Source: Chloroflexota bacterium (GTDB lineage Bacteria; Chloroflexota; UBA6077; JACQUR01). From it: DNA of 16,029 nucleotides. The DNA is taken from the NCBI GenBank assembly GCA_016210245.1, contig JACQUR010000287.1:1-16029 (forward strand), written 5' to 3'. The notes under the pieces were generated by a model that saw nothing but the letters and a program-made list of their open reading frames with translations, was not told the origin of the DNA and did no database searches. Shown in pieces: positions 1 through 6,407 of this stretch. Both the position numbers and the translations under genes were made by a program. Numbering within the stretch: the first letter of the stretch is position 1; every line of letters starts with the position of its first letter.

Positions 1-1276
1 GGAAGCGGCCCGTGTCCGCGCGCACCAGCAGCGGCAGGTCGGTCTGCTCGCGCACGAAGTCCTCCTTGAACAGCCGCTGCTCGAGGATGACCTGGGCCAT
101 GGCCAGGGCCAGGGCGGCGTCGGTGCCGATGTTCAGCGGCACCCAGAGGTCGGCGGGGATGGCCGAAGGGGTGGAGTCGGGCGCGAGGGCGATGACGCGC
201 GCCCCCCGATAGCGGGCCTCGGCAATATAGTGGTAGTTGGGGATGTTGGTGTAGGCGGGGTTGCCACCCCAGACCAGGATGGTATCGGCGTGGAACCAGT
301 TGTCGGCCGAGTCGGTGAAGATGATCTTGCCCAGGGTGATGGCCGCCCCCTGGTGGTCGTCGCCGATCTCTACGTTCAGGCCCGGGAGCGGACACCCCAG
401 CGCCTCGAAGAAGGCGTTGGTGGCCACGCTCTCGGTGGCGTTGTTGGTGATGCGCGTCCCCCCGCCCTGCAGGATCGTCTCCGGGCCGTCGGTGGTCAGG
501 ATGTCGAGCAGCCCGTCGGCAATCTCCGCCAGGGCCTGATCCCAACTGATCCGCTCCCAGCGCCCCCCGCCCCGTTCGCCTACCCGCTTGAGCGGGTACT
601 TGAGGCGGGCCGGGTCGTAGGTGCGATGCGTGTAGCAGGCGCCCTTCTGGCAGCCGCGGGGGTTACGATCGGGCACCAGCGGGTCGTTGAGCGGCGGATA
701 GTTGCCCACCTGCTCCTCGCGCAGCACCACCCCATCGCTCACGAACAAGTTGTAGGCGCAGGCGCGCTGGTACCAGCAGTTGGTCATGTGCGAGGCCTTC
801 ACCACGCGGTCCCACGGCAGGGGCAGCGTCCGCACGGCTTGCAGGCTGTAGGGCAGGGAGGCGTCCACGGCCGGCTCGGCCTCGCGCAGGCCGTGGAGCT
901 CGAGGGGCACCTCGGACGCGGGGACGCGGAGACGCGGAGACGCGGAGACCGGAGCACCTTGCAGGTACTCGAGGTCCTGTGCGCAGAACTCGGCGGCCAG
1001 ACGGGCGAGGCCGGGGTAGAAGGGCGCGTCGCGCTCCGCCAGGTGTGCGGCTACCTGCTCGGCCAGCTCACGGGTATGGGCGGCCAGGAAGTCGCGCGTC
1101 GCGGCCCGATACGGTTCGGCCGCGGCAGCATCACCCTGCCCGAGTGCCCCAGCCTCCTGGAAGGCCAGCCAGTGCAGGAACTCCAGCTCCACGGCCAGGT
1201 GATCGGGCCGCTCGCGCGCCTCGGGCGAGCGGCGCAGCCCGAAGAAGCGGTAGAAGCGGAGCGCGTCCTCCATCAC
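1..1276 (-). CDS. Type II DMSO-reductase-family molybdopterin oxidoreductase, fused behind a TorD C-terminal half; 3' end outside window
   Basis: The minus-strand frame is open from the TAA at 1295-1297 to the window edge. Its first part (to about 960) is the C-terminal half of a TorD-type chaperone: VMEDALRFYRFFGL, then RPDHLAVELEFLHWL. A linker containing an octamer repeat follows, then from about 790 a molybdo-bis-PGD enzyme: HMTNC...C for the FeS cluster (H-x3-C-x5-C-x35-C), NPRGCQKGACY, RLKYPLKRVGERG, ISWDQALAEIADGL, and WGGNPAYTNIPNYHY. The stretch GDDHQG fits the Asp molybdenum ligand of the NarG/DdhA/EbdA/SerA group; I see no Cys or Sec at that place. The substrate cannot be inferred. 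No stop separates the chaperone and enzyme parts. Possible restarts after the TAA are GTG at 1276 or ATG at 1273, with GGAGG at 1294-1290 lying 13-16 nt upstream. The enzyme might instead start internally, for example at GTG near 909. Family assignment is firm; gene boundaries are not. Confidence 0.8.
   Translation of the reverse strand, partial: MMEDALRFYRFFGLRRSPEARERPDHLAVELEFLHWLAFQEAGALGQGDAAAAEPYRAATRDFLAAHTRELAEQVAAHLAERDAPFYPGLARLAAEFCAQDLEYLQGAPVSASPRLRVPASEVPLELHGLREAEPAVDASLPYSLQAVRTLPLPWDRVVKASHMTNCWYQRACAYNLFVSDGVVLREEQVGNYPPLNDPLVPDRNPRGCQKGACYTHRTYDPARLKYPLKRVGERGGGRWERISWDQALAEIADGLLDILTTDGPETILQGGGTRITNNATESVATNAFFEALGCPLPGLNVEIGDDHQGAAITLGKIIFTDSADNWFHADTILVWGGNPAYTNIPNYHYIAEARYRGARVIALAPDSTPSAIPADLWVPLNIGTDAALALAMAQVILEQRLFKEDFVREQTDLPLLVRADTGRF
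915..949. repeat. Octamer tandem repeat (GACGCGGR x4) in the chaperone-enzyme linker
   Basis: Four head-to-tail copies of GACGCGGG/GACGCGGA (915-946) plus a partial unit. On the coding (minus) strand it reads as VSASPRLRVPAS between the TorD part and the molybdoenzyme part. The same array occurs at 4649-4680, and a variant at 15101-15182. Confidence 0.9.
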
Positions 1277-1294
1277 CCCCAGGCGGCCGCCTCC

Positions 1295-1702
1295 TTACTC
1301 GCCCTCGTACAGGCAGCAGGGCGGGCCGGCCAGGGAGCCGACGTCGAACAGGTGGGTGTAGGCGGTCGCCAGGCTGGCGGAGGAGAGCCCGGACAGGGGG
1401 AGCGCCAGCGCCGAGTCCTGAGGAGTCCTGAGTGCTGAGTCCTGAGTGCTGAGTGCTGAGTCCTGAGTGGAGCCCCGGGACTCAGGACTCAGGACTTTCA
1501 ACTCAGGACTGTCAGGACTGCTGGGCAGCGGGTACGGCAGGCCGGCCGCGGCCTGCTGCACCCGGGCCTGGAACTGGCCGCAGGCGACGACCTGGCACCA
1601 CTCGGCCGAAGGATAGCGATACGCTGCCGAGAGCAGGGCGTACAAGCGGCTGCGGTAGGCCGCCGGCGCCGACGAAGTGGCCCCAGGCGCAAGCTGCGAC
1701 AT
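1295..1702 (-). CDS. TorD/DmsD-family molybdoenzyme chaperone, N-terminal part, ended by TAA at a conserved Tyr codon
   Basis: This encodes the first 135 residues of a cytoplasmic chaperone that would guide cofactor insertion into the molybdoenzyme encoded just downstream. Evidence is the helical N-terminus (YRSRLYALLSAAYRYPS) and the end GPPCCLYEGE, which matches the family's PPYExEYG motif. The Tyr expected next is a TAA, and the following codons (GGGRLGVMEDALRFYRFFGL) continue the same family without a frame change. The gene is therefore truncated by a point nonsense mutation, a sequencing error, or a real split. About 35 residues in the middle (rich in STQDSAL) come from a tandem repeat at 1413-1520 and do not belong to the fold. 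The start at 1702 lies 15 nt after the upstream selenoprotein's stop and has AAGGGGG as a ribosome binding site, so the two are probably co-transcribed. Confidence 0.75.
   Translation of the reverse strand: MSQLAPGATSSAPAAYRSRLYALLSAAYRYPSAEWCQVVACGQFQARVQQAAAGLPYPLPSSPDSPELKVLSPESRGSTQDSALSTQDSALRTPQDSALALPLSGLSSASLATAYTHLFDVGSLAGPPCCLYEGE
1413..1520. repeat. TCCTGAGTGCTGAG-type tandem repeat with hairpin, inside the TorD gene
   Basis: About 108 nt of direct copies of TCCTGAGT and GCTGAGT, then inverted copies (ACTCAGGACT). An 11-bp perfect stem forms from GAGTCCTGAGT (1458-1468) and ACTCAGGACTC (1480-1490). On the minus strand it is translated in frame as a low-complexity insert rich in STQDSAL. 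It looks like a mobile or expanding repeat tolerated inside the chaperone. Confidence 0.9.
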
Positions 1703-1717
1703 GGCAACACCCCCTTC

Positions 1718-2455
1718 TCACCGCGTGGACGGGTACACCCGGCGATAGTCCTCCCCGGCCTTCGGGCCGGCCCGGTCGAAGACCACTTCCCGCACCTCCG
1801 GGGCGTAGTCGGCAGGGATGTAGGTGATCTTCTCCGTGTACGAGGGTTTCAGCCGCAGACCCTGCGCCCGGACCCGGTCGGCCAGGACCAGGTTCTCCAG
1901 TACCTCTTCGATCTCGGCGTGATCCGTCCAGATGGCCTTGTAGACGATCCTCCCGTCCTTACCGATGACGTACACCATGTTGGGCATCGACCCGTACAGG
2001 TGATGCACCGTCCCCGCCAGGTCGTCCACCAGGAGCGGGGTCTGGATCCCATCCTGGGCGCGGCACGCGCGGGCGAACTCGAGCTTCTGCTCCCAGCTCC
2101 GGTGCGGCCCGTAGTGCTCGCCAGGGTGGGGCTCGCGAACGTAGACAGTGAAGAACTCGAAGCCCTGAGCGCGGTAGCGCGCGTAGAGCTGGTTCAGGGG
2201 CGAGACCTCGCCCACGAAGGGCGGTCAGGTGATGCTCCCGAACTCCAGCAGCACGTGCTTCTGGCCGCGGAACTGAGACAGGCGCACGCGCTCGCCCTCC
2301 AGCGTGGGCAGCTCGAAGTCCGGCGCCTCCTCCCCGGCCCGCAAGCGGCTCTTGAACTCGGCCGAGGCGCCAACGCTCTGCGCCCGGGTAAAGGCGTCGT
2401 AGTTGTAGGTGATAACCTCGTCCTGGGCAGCGATCGCCTGGTCCTGGATAGCCAT
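1718..2455 (-). CDS. Deiodinase-like redoxin, probable selenoprotein (TGA = Sec77)
   Basis: This is a 245-residue thioredoxin-fold protein if the in-frame TGA at 2227-2225 is read as selenocysteine. The half before it has APDFELPTLEGERVRLSQFRG and HVLLEFGSIT; the half after it has PPFVGEVSPLNQLYARYRAQGFEFFTVYVREPHPGE, with no frame change. FGSIT-U-PPF matches the active site of iodothyronine deiodinases and their bacterial homologues, where Sec or Cys occupies this position. A later segment (SMPNMVYVIGKDGRIVYKAIWTD) completes the fold. The ATG at 2455 is chosen for its strong AGGAGGGAGGAG ribosome binding site; the frame upstream of it is unconserved. The gene leads a likely operon with the chaperone and molybdoenzyme. 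The actual reductase substrate is unknown; iodothyronine is not implied. The alternative, two pseudogene halves, would not explain the exact active-site position or the hairpin at 2198-2213. Confidence 0.88.
2198..2213 (-). promoter_or_regulatory. Candidate bacterial SECIS hairpin of the deiodinase-like gene
   Basis: On the coding strand GGGCGA-GGUC-UCGCCC forms a perfect 6-bp stem beginning 12 nt after the TGA; the loop's first G is 18 nt after it. The apex AGGUCU is the same as in the E. coli fdhF SECIS as I recall it, at nearly the same distance. A G within the first two loop bases and a 16-37 nt spacing are the usual bacterial SECIS rules as I remember them. Confidence 0.8.
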
Positions 2456-2507
2456 GAGCTCCTCCCTCCTGATCGAGCGTGGCGGCGCGGCCGCCGGTGA
2501 TGCGGGT

Positions 2508-2513
2508 ATTCTA
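2508..2513 (-). promoter_or_regulatory. Possible -10 box for the selenoprotein-molybdoenzyme operon
   Basis: TAGAAT on the minus strand, 52 nt upstream of the ATG at 2455. The same hexamer is used upstream of 2860 and of aceK. No convincing -35 is visible at 17 nt. Confidence 0.4.
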
Positions 2514-2731
2514 CCCCATACCTCCCCGCCTCGCTCGTCTCCGGCGTTGACTCTAACACCCGGGGCGTGCGACAACGGTAGCGTAGCTTACCGATCCTGC
2601 ACCACCCTCACAGTCTCGCTCGGCAGGAGACGTTCACCACGGCAGGGAGATCTCACCCGGGCTTCAGTTCAGACGGTCGGGCCGGCACGTTGTTGGTCGC
2701 GCTCGGGCGGTGGCTGTGCGGATCGTACCTG

Positions 2732-2760
2732 TTCCCATTCGCGCCCGTTCGTGCTAGAAT
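2732..2760 (+). promoter_or_regulatory. Probable promoter of the DUF4015 gene
   Basis: An extended -10, TGC-TAGAAT (2752-2760), is preceded at 17 bp by TTCCCA (2732-2737), a 4/6 match to TTGACA. It would leave a leader of about 90 nt before 2860. The rest of the 2456-2859 intergenic region shows no gene I can support. Confidence 0.5.
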
Positions 2761-2859
2761 GGCGGCAAATCTGGTCCACGCGGGTTTCTGTGAGCAACCC
2801 TCTCGTGGCCGGGCACCATATTCCCACACCCTCCTGGGTGTAGCTAAGGTGGGATAAGC

Positions 2860-4692
2860 CTGGATCGCGACTGGGCCTTCGGGCGTCGGCGGGCGCGCTC
2901 TCCAGCGCCACTGTTTCTTGCGGGTCTGCTGGTCCCGGCCTTTGCTGTTGCCTACCACTTCTTCATCCAGGGCCTGCAGGTGAGTGGCCGGGTGGTGGAC
3001 GCCAACACTGGCTCTCCGGTAGTGGGAGCCGAGGTCGTTGCGCCGACTGCCTGGTCGAGCTCCGACGCCTCCGGCCTGTTCCGAGTGGCGCCGGTACGGC
3101 TGGGGGAATCGGTTTCGCTATCCGCCGACGGCTACCTGCCTGCGGAGTTGCGCATCGGCGTGAACGCCCAGGTCGATGCCGCGCTACAGCCGCGGCGGCT
3201 GCAGGTGTGGGTGCGCGACGCCGAGACCGGCCAACCAGTGAGCGCGGACGTGCGGGCGAGCGACAACGTTGCCGTACGGGCGAATGGGCAGGAGGGGTAC
3301 GTGCTCGAGCCGATTCGCTCCGGCGCCACCATGACGATCGCCGCCCAGGGCTACCGCCCGATCCAGGTGCCGTACCGAGGCCAGGACCAGGTGGAGGTCA
3401 CCCTGCAGCCGGTGTACCGAGGCACGGTCCGAGACGCGGAGACCGGCCACCCGGTCCAGGGGGCAGAGGTGATCGCCGATGGCCGCATCGTGCCAACTGA
3501 TGGCCAGGGTGGGTACGAGCTGCCGAGACGGCCCGTCTCCGGGCGCGTGAGCGTCCTGGCGCCCGGCTACCGCAAGGGGGAGCTGGACCTCGGCCAGGGC
3601 AGGCAGCTCGACCTGCTGTTGCAGCCATTCTCGGCTCGGGGCGTCTACCTCACCTTCTTCGGCGCGGCCGACCCCGGCTTGCGGGGCAACGTGCTGCACC
3701 TGATCGAGACCACGGAGCTGAACGCGGTGGTGATCGACGTCAAGGGAGATCGGGGCTGGATCGCCTACCCCAGCGCTGTGGCCCTGGCCAGCAAGATTGG
3801 AGCGAACGAACGGCACACGCTGCCTGACGTGGAGGAGGTGTTGCGGGCGCTGAAGGAGAAGGGGGTGTACACCATCGCCCGGATCGTGGTCTTCAAGGAC
3901 GACCTGCTCGCCCTCAATGGCAAGGACGCGGGGGTAGACGTGGCCGTCCGGAACGAGGCCACCGGAGAGGTGTGGATCGACGGCGAAGGCCTCGGCTGGG
4001 TCGACCCGCTGCGGGAGGCCACCTGGGACTACAACATCGCCCTGGCGAGGGAGGCGGCACGCAAGGGGTTCGATGAGGTCCAGTTCGACTACATTCGCTT
4101 CCCCACCGATCCTGGCAGCGACAACGCGGTCGAGAACGCCGTGTACGCGCGCCCGGCGGACGAGCAGAGCCGAGTGGACGCCCTGGTGGAGTTTCTCCGC
4201 CGTGCCCGGGAGGAGTTGCACAAGGCCGGGGCGTATCTGAGCGTCGACACCTTCGGCTACACCTGCTGGGTCGAGGGCGACATGGGCATCGGCCAGGACC
4301 TGGCACGCCTGGCTCCCCACGTCGACTACCTCAGCCCCATGGTGTACCCGTCCACCTACCAGGCCGGGCTGCCGGGACAACTGGCGTATCCGGCGGTCGT
4401 GCGCGAGCCGTACGAGGTGGTTTATCAAAGCCTGCTGCGTGCCCAGGAGCGAGTGGCCGGCAGCGGCGTTGTGCTGCGCCCGTGGCTCCAGTACTTCGAC
4501 GATTACCCCTGGGCGACTGGCTTTGCCTACAATGCGCCCCAGATCGCCGCGCAGCAGCGAGCCATCGGCGACGCGAACGCCAGCGGCTGGATGTTCTGGG
4601 ATCCGACCAACACCTATCAACGGGGCGGGTTCCGACCCAAGGACGAAGGACGCGGAGACGCGGAGACGCGGAGACGCGGGGAGGGACCGTAG
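2860..4692 (+). CDS. Membrane-anchored DUF4015 putative glycoside hydrolase with CarboxypepD_reg-like repeats
   Basis: This 610-residue protein probably acts at the cell surface. Residues about 12-30 (PLFLAGLLVPAFAVAYHFF) form an N-terminal anchor. Three carboxypeptidase-regulatory-like beta domains follow, near residues 41, 115 and 188, each with an [VD]A[NE]TG[SQH]PV motif. From about 261 to 600 is a TIM-barrel of the DUF4015 (PF13200) type: GVYLTFFGAADPGLRG, VVIDVKGDRGW, QFDYIRFPTD (Asp410), DYLSPMVYPSTY, WLQYFDDY and GWMFWDPTN. The family is hydrolase-like by fold and its substrate is unknown. I chose CTG at 2860 because AAGGTGG lies 7 nt upstream, an in-frame TAA is at 2845, and the first conventional start (GTG 2980) would delete the anchor. 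The last 16 or so residues are translated repeat (octamer array plus hairpin). TldD follows on the same strand. Confidence 0.8.
   Translation: MDRDWAFGRRRARSPAPLFLAGLLVPAFAVAYHFFIQGLQVSGRVVDANTGSPVVGAEVVAPTAWSSSDASGLFRVAPVRLGESVSLSADGYLPAELRIGVNAQVDAALQPRRLQVWVRDAETGQPVSADVRASDNVAVRANGQEGYVLEPIRSGATMTIAAQGYRPIQVPYRGQDQVEVTLQPVYRGTVRDAETGHPVQGAEVIADGRIVPTDGQGGYELPRRPVSGRVSVLAPGYRKGELDLGQGRQLDLLLQPFSARGVYLTFFGAADPGLRGNVLHLIETTELNAVVIDVKGDRGWIAYPSAVALASKIGANERHTLPDVEEVLRALKEKGVYTIARIVVFKDDLLALNGKDAGVDVAVRNEATGEVWIDGEGLGWVDPLREATWDYNIALAREAARKGFDEVQFDYIRFPTDPGSDNAVENAVYARPADEQSRVDALVEFLRRAREELHKAGAYLSVDTFGYTCWVEGDMGIGQDLARLAPHVDYLSPMVYPSTYQAGLPGQLAYPAVVREPYEVVYQSLLRAQERVAGSGVVLRPWLQYFDDYPWATGFAYNAPQIAAQQRAIGDANASGWMFWDPTNTYQRGGFRPKDEGRGDAETRRRGEGP
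4649..4680. repeat. Octamer tandem repeat (GACGCGGA x3 + GACGCGGG)
   Basis: Four contiguous 8-nt units, the same as the array at 915-946 but with the variant unit at the other end. It forms the translated tail (GDAETRRRG) of the DUF4015 protein. Confidence 0.9.
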
Positions 4693-4722
4693 GGGCGCAA
4701 GGCATTGCGCCCCTACGGTCCC
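4683..4722. repeat. 18-bp perfect inverted repeat spanning the DUF4015 stop codon
   Basis: GGGACCGTAGGGGCGCAA (4683-4700), a 4-nt loop, then its exact complement (4705-4722). The DUF4015 stop TAG lies inside the left arm. No T-tract follows, so a terminator role is uncertain; an mRNA-stabilising hairpin between DUF4015 and tldD is equally possible. Confidence 0.85.
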
Positions 4723-4758
4723 CTCCTTCTCTGGCCACGAGCCACGTACGGAGGACGC

Positions 4759-6147
4759 ATGCTCTCGACGCAACTGCTGCGCAGGGTTCTGGCGGAGGCG
4801 CTGGCCAGCGGCGGCGACTTTGCCGAGCTGTACGTCGAGGACGCGCGCTCGGCGGCGGTCAGCCTGGAGGACGACCGCCTCGAGCGGCTGAGCTTCGGGC
4901 ACGACCGAGGCGCGGGTGTGCGGGTCACACTGGGCGAGGTGACCGGCTACGCCCACACGGACGACCTGGGCAAGGCGAGCCTGCTGGAGGCGGCACGCAT
5001 CGCACGCACGATCGCCCGCGGTGCGGCCAGGACCCAGCTCGCCAGCCTGCGGCGGCGCAAGCCCGGGTACCAGGTGGCGGTCGAGCGCGTGGCCGCCACG
5101 GCGCCCGAGGCGCAGAAGGTGGACCTGGTGCGCCGGGCGAACGCCGCCGCGCGCGCGGCGGGGCCGGAGGTCCGCCAGGTGACCGTTCGCTACACCGACG
5201 CTGCCCAGCGGGTGCAGATCGCCAACTCCGAAGGTCTGCTGGCGGAGGACGAGCGGCTGGCGCTGCAGCTCGTGGTGGCGGTCACGGCGCAGCGCGACGG
5301 GCTGTTGCAGGTGGGGCAGCGGGCGCGAGGTGGCCAGACCGGCCTGGAGCTGTTCGACGCCCACCCGCCCGAGGGGGTGGGCGCGGAGGCGGCCAGGGTG
5401 GCCCTGCAGATGCTGGACGCGCGCCCGGCCCCGGCCGGGCGGATGGCGGTGGTCATCACCAAGGGCTGGGGAGGTGTGCTGTTCCATGAGGCAGTGGGCC
5501 ACGGCCTGGAGGCCGACGCGGTGACGCGCGGCAGCTCCGTCTACGCCGGCAAGCTGGGCCAGGCGGTGGCCAACCCGCTCGTCACCCTGGTCGACGACGC
5601 CACCATCCCCGGGCACCGGGGCTCCTACCGCTTCGACGACGAGGGCACGCCCGCGCAGCGCACCCCCCTGGTGGACCGGGGCACGCTGGTGGGCTACCTC
5701 TCGGACCGCCGCTCGGCGCGCCGCCTGGGGCAGTCCTCCAGCGGCAACGGGCGCCGCCAGTCGTACCAGCACCTGCCCGTCCCGCGCATGAGCAACCTGT
5801 TCATCCAGAACGGGACCACCGAGCCCGGGCAGATCGTCGCCGATACGCCGCGCGGGCTGCTGGTGGTGAGCCTGGGCGGCGGTATGGTGGACCCCGCCAA
5901 AGGCGACTTCGTGTTCAGCGTCACCGAGGGCTACCTGATCGAGCATGGCCGCGTGGCCTCCCCGGTGCGCGGCGCCACCATCGCCGGCGACTCCTTCGGC
6001 GTCCTGGCCAGCATCGACGCCGTGGGCGACGACTTCGCCCTCGACCCCGGCCAGGGCACCTGTGGCAAGCTCGGCCAGTGGGTCCCGGTGGGCGTCGGCC
6101 AGCCCACCCTGCGGGTCAGTGAGGTGCTGGTGGGGGGAACAGCGTGA
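4759..6147 (+). CDS. tldD: TldD-family metallopeptidase
   Basis: This 462-residue protein is a U62-family zinc metallopeptidase. TldD normally acts with PmbA/TldE on modified peptides (microcin B17, CcdA in E. coli). The zinc motif HEAVGHGLEAD places His243, Glu244 and His248. Other family signatures are GSSVYAGKLGQ, LVDDATIPGHRGSYRFDDEGTPAQRT, VGYLSDRRSARRLG, and near the C-terminus VSLGGGMVDPAKGDFVFSV and GTCGKLGQWVPVGVGQP. The length is normal. The start is the ATG at 4759 with a GGAGG box 5 nt upstream; the frame is open further upstream only through the repeat. No PmbA/TldE partner gene follows here, so it is either elsewhere or absent. Confidence 0.95.
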   Translation: MLSTQLLRRVLAEALASGGDFAELYVEDARSAAVSLEDDRLERLSFGHDRGAGVRVTLGEVTGYAHTDDLGKASLLEAARIARTIARGAARTQLASLRRRKPGYQVAVERVAATAPEAQKVDLVRRANAAARAAGPEVRQVTVRYTDAAQRVQIANSEGLLAEDERLALQLVVAVTAQRDGLLQVGQRARGGQTGLELFDAHPPEGVGAEAARVALQMLDARPAPAGRMAVVITKGWGGVLFHEAVGHGLEADAVTRGSSVYAGKLGQAVANPLVTLVDDATIPGHRGSYRFDDEGTPAQRTPLVDRGTLVGYLSDRRSARRLGQSSSGNGRRQSYQHLPVPRMSNLFIQNGTTEPGQIVADTPRGLLVVSLGGGMVDPAKGDFVFSVTEGYLIEHGRVASPVRGATIAGDSFGVLASIDAVGDDFALDPGQGTCGKLGQWVPVGVGQPTLRVSEVLVGGTA

Positions 6148-6218
6148 GGGTTGGACCCAACGGGCGCACCTCGACGTACTCCAAGGTACCAACGCCCTTG
6201 GCTTCGAATGAGGGGTGA

Positions 6219-6395
6219 CGATGCTCCTCTCAGGCGGGATGTTGCTTCCCTCGCGCTCGATACCGCCTGCTCGAGCTCCAGCAGCCGTCGGACATGATCG
6301 CGCTGGTAGCCGACCTGGCGAGGAAGCTCGGGGGCAGGGTAATCACTGACCCCGAGGAGGCCCGCCGCATCCTTGGCATGAAGCTGACCTCATAG
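6219..6395 (+). other. Short orphan reading frame, possible C-terminal gene remnant
   Basis: After an in-frame TGA (6216), a frame runs to TAG at 6393-6395. From the ATG at 6294 it encodes 33 residues, including MIALVADLARKLGGRVITDP and then EEARRILGMKLTS. This looks like the last helix of a larger enzyme; endings such as ATPxEARRILGL occur in beta-keto acid cleavage (BKACE) enzymes, but the match is weak and from memory. I see no good ribosome binding site. The remaining bases between tldD and the next gene show nothing recognisable. Confidence 0.25.
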
Positions 6396-6407
6396 GCCGC
6401 AATCGAG

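Noticed and set aside
1295..1297. TAA as a recoded sense codon, by analogy with the two TGA sites
   Set aside because: There is no known bacterial TAA recoding of this kind, the position is an ordinary structural Tyr rather than a redox site, and TAA ends the VapB-like gene normally.
230..1438. A 402-codon plus-strand open frame
   Set aside because: It is the complement of the molybdoenzyme/TorD frame, which carries clear family motifs on the minus strand.
1413..1520. CRISPR array
   Set aside because: The units are 7-14 nt with no spacers, so it is a simple tandem repeat.
2653..2958. A 101-codon minus-strand open frame upstream of DUF4015
   Set aside because: It overlaps the probable promoter and the anchor-coding start of the DUF4015 gene and has no recognisable features.
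3184..6192. A 1002-codon minus-strand open frame opposite DUF4015 and tldD
   Set aside because: It is an antisense shadow of two well-supported plus-strand genes in high-GC DNA; its translation is low-complexity and matches no family.
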